The notes under the pieces were generated by a model. That model was given only the letters and a program-made list of their open reading frames with translations, ran no database searches and had not been told where the DNA came from. Position numbers and translations under genes: made by a program. From Microgenomates group bacterium (GTDB taxonomy: Bacteria > Patescibacteriota > Microgenomatia > UBA1406 > GWC2-37-13), in the NCBI GenBank assembly GCA_029906985.1, contig JARYMT010000002.1, positions 186,001 to 250,000 of the forward strand: DNA of 64,000 nt. The letters run 5' to 3'. Of this stretch, positions 54,757 through 62,156 are shown piece after piece. The number at the start of each line of letters is the position of its first letter. Position 1 is the stretch's first letter.

Positions 54757-55281
54757 TCAAATCGCCTTATATGCCAAAACTTTTTTTACTACTTCTTGCG
54801 CTTCTTCAAATCTTTTTTCCTGCACTAACTGAGTCACCATATCCAAAGCTTTTTTTTCATATTTTTGCTCATATTCTTTCATCACCCGATAAACCACCGG
54901 TGCCAGTTCTGGATGCCGATCGTCCAACTTGACTGCGTTTTGATAAAGTTGCTCAACAGTCATTCCCGGTTTGATTAAATCTAAAGTTAATCGGGCAATC
55001 TCCTGAATCTGTGCTTTAGGTGTTTTTCCAGCTTCAGCCAATGCTTTAATGATCTTTAACACCTCAACTTCAATAAATTTGCGAAAATCTTCAGCTTTGG
55101 TAAAGTCATAACTTTGTTGCGGACTAGAGGAATTATTATTTTGAGTTACTGGTGGTTGATTGGTTAAAGAAACTTGATTTTGTTGATTATTAGTCGGTGA
55201 AATATCAACTATCGGCGCTTTATTTGGATCCGATGAAGCCTGAACTTTTTGCCCAGCGGGTGAAACATAGGTCATTTGCAT
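54757..55281 (-). CDS. Small helical protein, paralogue of 57535-58032
   Basis: 174 residues. An Asn/Gln/Pro-rich disordered first half and a helical C-terminal domain of about 105 residues: FRKFIEVEVLKIIKALAEAG, ARLTLDLIKPGMTVEQLY, KLDDRHPELAPVVYRVMKEYEQKYEKKALDMVTQLV. The same domain, about 60 percent identical by eye, forms the protein at 57535-58032. The metallophosphoesterase gene lies 46 bp upstream on the same strand. No family recognised; possibly an adaptor of the island's larger proteins. Confidence 0.7.
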   Translation of the reverse strand: MQMTYVSPAGQKVQASSDPNKAPIVDISPTNNQQNQVSLTNQPPVTQNNNSSSPQQSYDFTKAEDFRKFIEVEVLKIIKALAEAGKTPKAQIQEIARLTLDLIKPGMTVEQLYQNAVKLDDRHPELAPVVYRVMKEYEQKYEKKALDMVTQLVQEKRFEEAQEVVKKVLAYKAI

Positions 55282-55327
55282 AGTAATAACTTAAAATTAA
55301 CACAATCTTATTATTATTTCAATGTTT

Positions 55328-57244
55328 TTAAACCTCAAGTGATTGTTGAGTTGTAGTCGGTGAACCGGTCTTTTGGCTAGGTAAGTATTTGATTACAAAT
55401 CTGTCTGTTTTTTCATCATAAATTAATTCAGGATAATATTCTGGTCTGTCATCCATTTTATAGGAATAATCTATATTAATAATCATTCCATTACAAAACA
55501 CTCCTCCTCCCTCTTGAATATGACCAAAAACCACTTTCTTTACCTCTCCACCCTTTTTTCTTGCCTGCTCATTTAAACCGTCAATCATTTTTTGTGCCTT
55601 TGCTTGATCGTCTCTTATTTCTTCCCATTGGCGGTCACGTACCCAAAAAGGGCCATAAATTGAGCTTTGGGGGAAATGTGCTTTATTCCATGCTGCTAAT
55701 TTTTTTGTTATATCATCCCATTGGCTTTTTTGCACCAATCCTCCTCTGTCTCTTATTTTAGCAATTTCTCTTAACATCTTTTCAAATTCATCAAACGCCT
55801 CCATTCCGCCTTTTCTACTTTGAGTAAAATCAAAAAGACTACCATCATCTTTTGTTACCGGTATAGTATGGGCTAAATAAACATCATTAACTACGGCATA
55901 ACATTTACCATAACGAAGAAGAAAATCATACCATTCTCTTAAAAGCGAATTTTGCGAGTTCATAATAGCTTTTCTAAACTCATCATAATTATCACCGCTC
56001 ACCTCTCCTTGCCATTGAATTTCACAAGCCTCTAAAATTTGATCACCACCATCGTTTAACCAATCTTGGGCCCTTTCAGGACCAAGAAGCATTGCCGCCA
56101 AAAACTTAACATCATGATTGCCTAAAATATATAAACCTTCTCCTTTTTTGACACACTCCATCCACGCATTAATGCTTTCTCTAAAGTTATTGGGATCAAA
56201 ACCGTATTGTCGATTTTGTAATCTAAAAAAATATTTAGGATCCATAAAATCACCTGTGCCCACATTAAAATAACCTGGTATTGGTTTTGCTCCTTTTCCA
56301 TGAAGGTCGCCAAACAACCTTACTTTTGGTCTGTAAAAAATATGTTCTTTATCTATCACTCTTTGATTAAGCAACTCAATTCTATTATCTAAATTGTCCT
56401 CTTCTCTATCATCACTACTGGCTTGATTATCAGCGCCTGTTGTTGGTTGGTTTTCTTTATCTTTGGCATCTTTTTTCACTCCCACATACTCCAAAATCTT
56501 TTTTTCATCAGTGTTTAGATTGTTAGCTCTTATTATTGGTTTTCCATCTTTGTCTTTTTCTTGAGTTTCAAAATTAGCTTTTCTAACAACCTCATCAGGA
56601 CTTTGTTTAAATTGAATCTCTGCCGCTAGTAAATGAGTGGTTAACTGCGAACCATCAATCCCAAAAATCCCGGAAAACCACTGAAAAACATCAATGTTTG
56701 ATCTTATTAAATCAAAATCATTATTAAACGCTTTTAAAACATCATCAATAAACTGATAAAGATCAGAATTTTTAGTCTCTCCTTTAAAATATCGCTCGTA
56801 TATTTTTTTTCTAATATCATCTTTACCTGCTTTTGAAATATCATCGATTCCTAAATGGGTTAAAAAAAGATTTAAAGTTTCTCTCCACCTTTGAGCTTTT
56901 TGAGAATCAAAGTTTTTTTGATTGGTAAAATCCTGGCCCAAGACTTTTAATACCCGCTGACTCCAATTGTCAACCGCCTCATCTAATTTATCAGCGGCAA
57001 CACCAACTACCTTTTGTCTTTCTCTGGTTGAAGCATCACTAAAAACCTGATAATCGTCTCTTCTCTGCTCAAAGTCTTTAATATCCTCTTTTTTAACTTC
57101 AGTTAAACCAGTATATTCCGGATCTAAAGCCTCTTTGCCTAAAAGGAGTCTAATATGAAGACCGTCATAATAAGAAGAAAAAATGTCTACTCTCTCTGAT
57201 GATTTTAATTTTTCCCCTGAGGGGAGATTATCTAATTCATTCAT
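55328..57244 (-). CDS. Calcineurin-like metallophosphoesterase with island N-module
   Basis: 638 residues, cytoplasmic. The N-terminal 230 residues form the module also seen in the broken gene at 32755-34668 (LGKEALDP, VAADKL, IYERYF, YQFIDDVLKAF, FQWFSGIFG). A disordered linker follows (about 265-290). The C-terminal part is a PPP/calcineurin-type phosphoesterase: LFGDLHGKG, VGTGDFMD, YILGNHDVKF, with later histidines in YLAHTIPV and VVFGHIQEGG completing the dinuclear metal site. It should hydrolyse a phosphomonoester or diester; the substrate is unknown. The -10 (57256-57251, TATAAT) is six bases before the ATG. Confidence 0.85.
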   Translation of the reverse strand: MNELDNLPSGEKLKSSERVDIFSSYYDGLHIRLLLGKEALDPEYTGLTEVKKEDIKDFEQRRDDYQVFSDASTRERQKVVGVAADKLDEAVDNWSQRVLKVLGQDFTNQKNFDSQKAQRWRETLNLFLTHLGIDDISKAGKDDIRKKIYERYFKGETKNSDLYQFIDDVLKAFNNDFDLIRSNIDVFQWFSGIFGIDGSQLTTHLLAAEIQFKQSPDEVVRKANFETQEKDKDGKPIIRANNLNTDEKKILEYVGVKKDAKDKENQPTTGADNQASSDDREEDNLDNRIELLNQRVIDKEHIFYRPKVRLFGDLHGKGAKPIPGYFNVGTGDFMDPKYFFRLQNRQYGFDPNNFRESINAWMECVKKGEGLYILGNHDVKFLAAMLLGPERAQDWLNDGGDQILEACEIQWQGEVSGDNYDEFRKAIMNSQNSLLREWYDFLLRYGKCYAVVNDVYLAHTIPVTKDDGSLFDFTQSRKGGMEAFDEFEKMLREIAKIRDRGGLVQKSQWDDITKKLAAWNKAHFPQSSIYGPFWVRDRQWEEIRDDQAKAQKMIDGLNEQARKKGGEVKKVVFGHIQEGGGVFCNGMIINIDYSYKMDDRPEYYPELIYDEKTDRFVIKYLPSQKTGSPTTTQQSLEV

Positions 57245-57250
57245 TTTTTT

Positions 57251-57256
57251 ATTATA
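57251..57256 (-). promoter_or_regulatory. -10 box of the metallophosphoesterase gene, leaderless
   Basis: TATAAT on the minus strand ends six bases before the ATG at 57244. TTAAAC stands 17 bp further upstream as a weak -35. Confidence 0.5.
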
Positions 57257-57393
57257 ATAAAAAATACCTTCAAGTTTAACAAAAAGAAATCGTAAAATGA
57301 AGTTTAAAATTAAACATATTTTACAAACGTAAGCTTATGGAAATTCAAATAAATTTATTTTCATTTCAATAAGTTTTAAGTTAAAATATTTTT

Positions 57394-57516
57394 ATGTCTG
57401 AATTAATTAATGCTACTCCATTTCTTCCCTTATTTTTATTTTTTATTCAAGTATTGGTAATTTTTTTTATCGGTCGAAAAACTACATCTTTGTTTTTTTC
57501 CAATTTTGAAATTTAA
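57394..57516 (+). CDS. 40-aa single-pass membrane peptide
   Basis: ATG 57394 to TAA 57514-57516. MSELINATPFLPLFLFFIQV opens a hydrophobic helix (about 9-28) followed by a short basic tail (GRKTTS) and FSNFE. The ATG is preceded by TAAAATATTTTT, the same string that precedes the PBP gene at 48019. Size and the anchor fit a small membrane peptide; it could still be chance in AT-rich DNA. Confidence 0.4.
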   Translation: MSELINATPFLPLFLFFIQVLVIFFIGRKTTSLFFSNFEI

Positions 57517-57534
57517 TAAATTTATTTTTTGGAT

Positions 57535-58032
57535 TTATTGATATATTGCTTTATAGTTTAAGATCTTCTTTACCATTGCTTGCGCTTGATCATAATTACC
57601 TGCCCTTACCATTTTAGTTACTTCATTAAGGGCTTTTTTTTCATATTTTTCTTCGTACTCTTTCATCACTTTAAAAACAACCGGAGACAGCTCTGGATAT
57701 GTATCATCAAGTTTGGCGGCATTTCGGTAAAGCTCTTCAAGACTCATCCATGGTTTAATAAGGTTAAGGGTAAGTTGAGCCATTGCCTGGATTTTTTCTT
57801 TTTGTGTTATCCCCTCTTTAAGCAATTGTTTTATAATTTTAAGGACCTCTACCTCAATAAATTGACAAAATTTCTTTGATGTAGAAAGATTAAGAGAAGA
57901 TTTATCATTCGAAGAAGTTTGAGATGTTTGGGTTGTCAAGTTGGGAAGGGGATTGTTTCCCGAAACCTTCTGGGAATTAACTGGATTATTAATTATTTTT
58001 TGATCATTTGAATTTGTATTAGAGTCGCTCAT
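57535..58032 (-). CDS. Small helical protein, paralogue of 54757-55281
   Basis: 165 residues with a Ser/Asn-rich disordered start and the same C-terminal helical domain: FIEVEVLKIIKQLLKEG, AQLTLNLIKPWMSLEELY, KLDDTYPELSPVVFKVMKEYEEKYEKKALNEV. The two genes also share the upstream string TTGTGTTAATTTTA, so coding and control regions were duplicated together. They bracket the metallophosphoesterase gene. Unknown function; the tight conservation of the KLDD..PEL..VV..VMKEYE part suggests a binding surface. Confidence 0.7.
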   Translation of the reverse strand: MSDSNTNSNDQKIINNPVNSQKVSGNNPLPNLTTQTSQTSSNDKSSLNLSTSKKFCQFIEVEVLKIIKQLLKEGITQKEKIQAMAQLTLNLIKPWMSLEELYRNAAKLDDTYPELSPVVFKVMKEYEEKYEKKALNEVTKMVRAGNYDQAQAMVKKILNYKAIYQ

Positions 58033-58117
58033 AAAATAAAATTAACACAAAGTTGTTTTTTTTACAATAATTGTTTTCAAAAGCTAAATAAATTATCTGA
58101 TAATTTTCTTAATTACT

Positions 58118-58963
58118 TTAGGGACCCCAATATTCAAAATCACGTCTGCCATCTTTTATTATTCCACAACATCCCCCAAAAAAAGCTCTCGATAATATAT
58201 CATTAGGTAGTATCGCAAACCGAGGAAAAAAACTGGTAGCTCCTGTTTCAGGATCAGGCTGTCTTTGATAATTTGCTGGATCCAACAATATTCCAGAACT
58301 TGGTTTAGCTAATTTTTCGGGACCGGGATTTATAATTATAAAATTATGCATTTCATCCGGATCATTTACCATCTCGCCTCCATCATAAACATTAAGAACT
58401 CCAAAAGAAATCATATAAGATTCGACACCCATCAAGGTTAAAAATTGGTGAACTAAAGCGCTTATTTCGGTACAAGTAGCCGATGCCGGCCCAAATCGAA
58501 CAGAACTTTTAAAACTGCTTAAATCAACTTCAACTGTTCTTTCTTGATATCGTTCTTTATTTTTGGAAGCAGTTTCGTCGTCGATTAAACCAAAGGTTGA
58601 TAGAACGATTCCTAGTTCTGCTTTTAATAAAGCCGCCAGTCTAGTTGAATTAATTCCCTCTATCGGTAGACCTAATTTATTTAATCTTTTTTTATACATT
58701 TCGCAAAAAGTTACAAATTCTTCTTTAAAATTTGAAAAATCAAGCCTTAAAAATAACCTTCCGAAAATGTTTTTAAAGATTAATATACCCTCCGGTAGTA
58801 AACCTAAAATTATGCCAAAATTTATATGATTAGAATTTATATCATTAGGAGGTAGCCTTTCTCCAAAAATTTTATATGTGGGCGAAGCCATTGCCCTGTC
58901 AAAATGAATACGGCACAAAGCCTTACGAATCTCGTCATCTTCTTCGCCTAAGGCTTCGTCCAT
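58118..58963 (-). CDS. Transglutaminase-like cysteine protein (main part, frameshifted gene)
   Basis: 281 residues in this frame. A helical first half is followed by a papain-like/transglutaminase core: SATCTEISALVHQFLTLMGV (candidate nucleophile Cys), DEMHNFIIIN (His) and GILLDPANY (Asp), the expected Cys-His-Asp order. Such domains act as peptidases or cross-linking enzymes, in some cases on cell-wall peptides. Homology-like sequence continues upstream of the first ATG (DLKEVIREISIQVKIGQIDQRL), so this ATG is internal and the true gene begins at 59235. Confidence 0.6.
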   Translation of the reverse strand: MDEALGEEDDEIRKALCRIHFDRAMASPTYKIFGERLPPNDINSNHINFGIILGLLPEGILIFKNIFGRLFLRLDFSNFKEEFVTFCEMYKKRLNKLGLPIEGINSTRLAALLKAELGIVLSTFGLIDDETASKNKERYQERTVEVDLSSFKSSVRFGPASATCTEISALVHQFLTLMGVESYMISFGVLNVYDGGEMVNDPDEMHNFIIINPGPEKLAKPSSGILLDPANYQRQPDPETGATSFFPRFAILPNDILSRAFFGGCCGIIKDGRRDFEYWGP

Positions 58964-59235
58964 AAAGAGTTGGTAGAGTTTTCGTTTTTCTTCTAATGTC
59001 CCGTTTATATATATCTCCTCAACTGGTCTGCCTAAAATTGTTTGGAGCCTTTGATCAATTTGGCCAATCTTGACCTGAATACTTATTTCTCTTATTACCT
59101 CTTTTAAATCTTTGTCTTTATTATCAAAAAGTTGTTGCTCCCCTTGATCATTATCGGGAATTGCTTATCTGGTTGATGGTCGATCCCTTTTTGCCAATCT
59201 AATTTTGGTATTTCTTTTTGTATATTATCGTTCAT
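58964..59235 (-). pseudogene. 5' part of the transglutaminase-like gene, frameshifted
   Basis: From ATG 59235 the minus strand reads MNDNIQKEIPKLDWQKGIDHQPD and then runs into a stop (TAA). About 25 codons into the gene, near 59155-59165, a frame change gives DNDQGEQQLFDNKDKDLKEV, which is open into the 58963 reading frame. One indel therefore separates the two parts. Confidence 0.55.
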
Positions 59236-59337
59236 ATTAATATTTTAATGGATACACAATTTTTAATTCTATATCATTGAACCGTCGCTTGCTGTCTGAT
59301 GTGGAATTGATTTATGAGCATAAAGATAACTGGCCGA

Positions 59338-59366
59338 TTGAATTTTATTCTTTTATTTCTTATATT
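59338..59366 (+). promoter_or_regulatory. Promoter of the zinc-ribbon gene, leaderless
   Basis: TTGAAT (59338-59343), 17-bp spacer, TATATT (59361-59366), and the ATG six bases later at 59373. Confidence 0.6.
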
Positions 59367-59372
59367 GATTAT

Positions 59373-60119
59373 ATGACCTGCCCCAATTGTCAGGAACAAA
59401 TGGGTTATGTTAATCTCGACAACCAGCATGTCCTCCATTGCGGAAACTGTGGCGGTAGTTTTTTTGAGGAAAATTCCATCAACCGGATTAGCCTTCTATC
59501 GGCTCAGAAATTGGGGGCGGAGAAAAAAACCGATGAAGTTTTTGGGACAACCAAATTTTGTCCAAAAGATCAAAACCAATTGATTCCGGTGCAGAATGAG
59601 GAGAGCGTCCCCCAGCATATCCTTTTGCTTCGTTGTCCTGCCTGCCATGGAGTTTTTTGTTATCCGGATGATCTGGTGAAATTTAAGGAAGCACAAAATG
59701 CCAAAATCAATTTTTTAAAAACCTGGAAAAAACCGCTTCCGGCTTTGCGGGCGGTTTTGGTGCTGACGATTTTTCTTTTTCTTTCTTTTGCCACTTTAAA
59801 TAAATTCAATGCTTTTATCAACCGTTTTTCCTACCCTTCTTCGGCCTCTGGTCTGATAAAAAATTTTTATCTTTCAAAAAGCGGTCATTATTTACTGATC
59901 AGTTTTAAAACCGATGGCTACTTCCGCTCGGAAATTTTTTTCGAAGACCGAAGCAAAAACACTTTTATTCGAAAAGTAGTTTCCGAGCAACCGAAAAACC
60001 TCCATCTTTTAACAACCGCCGATATTGATTTAAGAGATGAAATTTATTATATGATTGTTCTCACCGACCGGGAAGGAAAAAGCATCGATACTGAATTTAG
60101 AAAACTCAAGCTTGAATGA
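59373..60119 (+). CDS. Zinc-ribbon membrane protein, unknown
   Basis: 248 residues from the ATG at 59373, chosen because it starts directly at the zinc ribbon and fits the promoter. CPNCQEQM with CGNCGGSF forms one ribbon; CPKD with CPACHG forms a second, similar to the TFIIB-type zinc-finger proteins (zf-TFIIB) of bacteria. One transmembrane segment (about 118-138) and an extracytoplasmic beta-rich C-terminal domain follow. The ribbons would be in the cytoplasm. Role unknown. It converges on galT with one base between the stops. Confidence 0.7.
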   Translation: MTCPNCQEQMGYVNLDNQHVLHCGNCGGSFFEENSINRISLLSAQKLGAEKKTDEVFGTTKFCPKDQNQLIPVQNEESVPQHILLLRCPACHGVFCYPDDLVKFKEAQNAKINFLKTWKKPLPALRAVLVLTIFLFLSFATLNKFNAFINRFSYPSSASGLIKNFYLSKSGHYLLISFKTDGYFRSEIFFEDRSKNTFIRKVVSEQPKNLHLLTTADIDLRDEIYYMIVLTDREGKSIDTEFRKLKLE

Positions 60120-60120
60120 T

Positions 60121-60993
60121 CTAAAACTTCTTCAGCTTTTTCAAAACCCCGTTCAATCTCTCGTCCTGATCTCTTAATTCTCTGGCGGCTTCAAAGGGAT
60201 CAATTATATTTACCGAAAGCCCCGTCCCCAACTCAAAGCCTGCCCGGTGGATAAAGCGGGGAATGATCCTGATATACCAATTTTCTTTAGGATAAATATA
60301 GTAATTATAGGCAAAGGGAATGTTGGTCAAACGGTGGCCGTAATAAATTTTTTCTAGCTTTTTTAGATATTTTTGTAGAATACCGGCCAAATCACTAATC
60401 TGTTCATCAGTGATATCGCCAAAAAACAGACCTTCCATTTTGGGGGAAATCCAAAGTTCATAAGGCCACTGGGAAAACTCCGGACAATAAATTATGAAAA
60501 ATTTATTTTCGTCAACGATATTGTTAAGTGGTTCGCGCGATAAAGTGTCTAAATTTATTTGCGAGGGAATTACCACCAGCTGGGAATGGGGATGGGTTAA
60601 AGAAGCCCCGGAATGAAGCCCGGAATTATTAAAAATAATCACCTGGCCTTTTTTTCGGTAAAAATTATAGCGGTCGCGGTAGGCTTTCAAAATCAGTTTG
60701 ATTTGTTTAACCGGCAGCTGATTGAGATCCTTGGTATGATCCGGAGAATGAACGATGACTTCATGAATATCAGTAATCGGATATTTGTTGGGAAAAACCC
60801 TGACCAGCCAACCCGGAGAATTGGGCTCACCGTTACCAAAACGTATCGCCTCGGGAGGAGTTAATTTTTCATTCCCCGGGCAAAAAGGGCAACTTTTGTT
60901 TTTTTTGCCTAATTTGTCTTCCGGTCTTGACAGCCTTTGGGAAGAAATAATCACCCACCGCCTTGAAGAAATATCAGGAACATATTTAGCCAT
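60121..60993 (-). CDS. galT: Galactose-1-phosphate uridylyltransferase
   Basis: 290 residues from the ATG at 60993. Family marks: SRRWVIISSQR and RPED at the start, a zinc site CPFC (35-38) with following GNE, FNNSGLHSGASL and the nucleotidylated-histidine motif HPHSQ (134-138). It transfers UMP between UDP-sugar and hexose-1-phosphate, feeding nucleotide sugars to the glycosyltransferases of this window. The C-terminal HIT-like half looks complete (FIHRAGFELGTG). Related ADP-transferring GalT homologues cannot be ruled out. Confidence 0.88.
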   Translation of the reverse strand: MAKYVPDISSRRWVIISSQRLSRPEDKLGKKNKSCPFCPGNEKLTPPEAIRFGNGEPNSPGWLVRVFPNKYPITDIHEVIVHSPDHTKDLNQLPVKQIKLILKAYRDRYNFYRKKGQVIIFNNSGLHSGASLTHPHSQLVVIPSQINLDTLSREPLNNIVDENKFFIIYCPEFSQWPYELWISPKMEGLFFGDITDEQISDLAGILQKYLKKLEKIYYGHRLTNIPFAYNYYIYPKENWYIRIIPRFIHRAGFELGTGLSVNIIDPFEAARELRDQDERLNGVLKKLKKF

Positions 60994-61047
60994 ATTTTTT
61001 AGTATAAAGTATCCAGTATTAAGTATCAAGAATGTTAAAATTCATTT

Positions 61048-61587
61048 ATGAAACTAATTGTTGGACTGGGGAATCCTAAAGAAAAATATCAAAACAATCG
61101 GCGTAATGTAGGACTTATGATTGTTGATTACTTGGTTAATGAGTTGACAGGTTCACGAGCTAACGAGTTCAAGAAAGAAAAAATGTCACATATTACATGT
61201 TATATTTTAAATGATATAGTTATCGCCAAACCCCAAACTTTTATGAATCACTCGGGAATCGCAGTCAAATCTTGCATTACAAGCTACAAGTTACAAGAGA
61301 TCTAATTGTGGCTCACAACGACCTCGACATTCCTCTTAGCCAGTTTAGAATTCAAAAAGGAGCCGGACCAAAACTTCACAATGGTACAAATTCCATCGAA
61401 AAAGCTTTAGGCCAAAAAGGCTTTTTGGCGAGTGAGAATTGGGGTTGACAACAGAAACCCAAATCGACGCATTGATGGGGAAACTTATGTTTTACAGAAT
61501 TTTCTTCCTGAAGAAAAGAAAATTATTTATTAAACTGTTTTTCCAAAGATTGTCAACCGCTTAAAAACAGATTTCTTATTCTCCTAA
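61048..61587 (+). pseudogene. pth: Peptidyl-tRNA hydrolase, decayed
   Basis: KLIVGLGNPKEKYQNNRRNVGLMIVDYL is the Pth N-terminus. The catalytic histidine of the usual TRHNVG is replaced (NRRNVG). Later pieces in other frames complete the family: DLIVAHNDLDIP with the catalytic Asp, KGAGPKLHNGTNSIEKALG with the Asn, then FWRVRIGVDNR, YVLQNFLPEEK and FPKIVNRLKTDF. At least three frame changes (about 61303, 61425 and 61530) break it. Full span equals a normal Pth (about 180 codons). Short word repeats (ACAAGCTACAAGTTACAAG, GTTCACGAGCTAACGAGTTC) lie inside the gene. Confidence 0.8.
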
Positions 61588-61603
61588 TTAGAAACTTTTG
61601 TCT

Positions 61604-61631
61604 CACTACAATTAATTAATTAATTGTAGTG
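61604..61631. repeat. 28-bp palindrome, third copy
   Basis: Perfect palindrome with half-site CACTACAATTAATT, as in the cores at 8799-8828 and 19126-19155. Here it stands alone, about 17 bp after the pth remnant, with no T-tract on either strand beyond the A/T core. Confidence 0.8.
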
Positions 61632-61722
61632 AATTATAATTTTGGCAATTTTAGGGTCTGATTTTTTAGTTTGCCTGTCTGAATAATGTTCGTTTTTTAA
61701 GAGAGAATATTTGAAATTTAGT

Positions 61723-61941
61723 TTACACATCCTTTAATAACTTTCCAACCTTGATTTTCAGAGTTTTGGATATTTTTTTGAGAAATTTCATAGAAGGATT
61801 GGCTTTACCCCGCTCTACTTCCGCCAAGTAGCTTCGATCGACATCCGAAAGCAAAGCTAATTTTTCTTGGGTAAGTTTAGCTTTTTTTCGATTGTGAATT
61901 ATCGTCTCGCCAATCTTTTTATAATAGAAGTTGCCCCGCAT
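61723..61941 (-). CDS. XRE-family HTH transcriptional regulator
   Basis: 72 residues, essentially one Cro/C1-type helix-turn-helix: IGETIIHNRKKAKLTQEKLALLSDVDRSYLAEVERGKANPSMKFLKKISKTLKI. Recognition helix in DVDRSYLAEVERG. It is intact, in contrast to its relative at 4634-4844. A TATGAT -10 lies nine bases before the ATG. A 16-bp perfect palindrome at 61979-61994 upstream could be its operator. Confidence 0.88.
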   Translation of the reverse strand: MRGNFYYKKIGETIIHNRKKAKLTQEKLALLSDVDRSYLAEVERGKANPSMKFLKKISKTLKIKVGKLLKDV

Positions 61942-61978
61942 AACAAGGCTATCATATTAGATTGTTTTTGCAAAAGCA

Positions 61979-61994
61979 GTTGGATATATCCAAC
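61979..61994. promoter_or_regulatory. 16-bp palindrome upstream of the XRE gene
   Basis: GTTGGATATATCCAAC is a perfect palindrome about 40 bp upstream of the XRE start, in the gap shared with the divergent GT4 gene. A dimeric regulator site is plausible. Confidence 0.5.
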
Positions 61995-62107
61995 AAAAAA
62001 TTAATATCAGATTGCCAGATCAATAAATTTTTTATTATATACCACATTTTAAAACCTAATCGTTTCCCTTGCTTAAACTAAAAAAAATTAATTTTTTTAA
62101 GTTGCTT

Positions 62108-62137
62108 ATGACTTGAAAACAACGAAGATGTTATAAT
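62108..62137 (+). promoter_or_regulatory. Promoter of the GT4 gene
   Basis: ATGACT (62108-62113), 18-bp spacer, TATAAT (62132-62137). The ATG follows 19 bases later, leaving only a very short leader. Confidence 0.5.
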
Positions 62138-62156
62138 ATGCTATCATACAAAAGTT

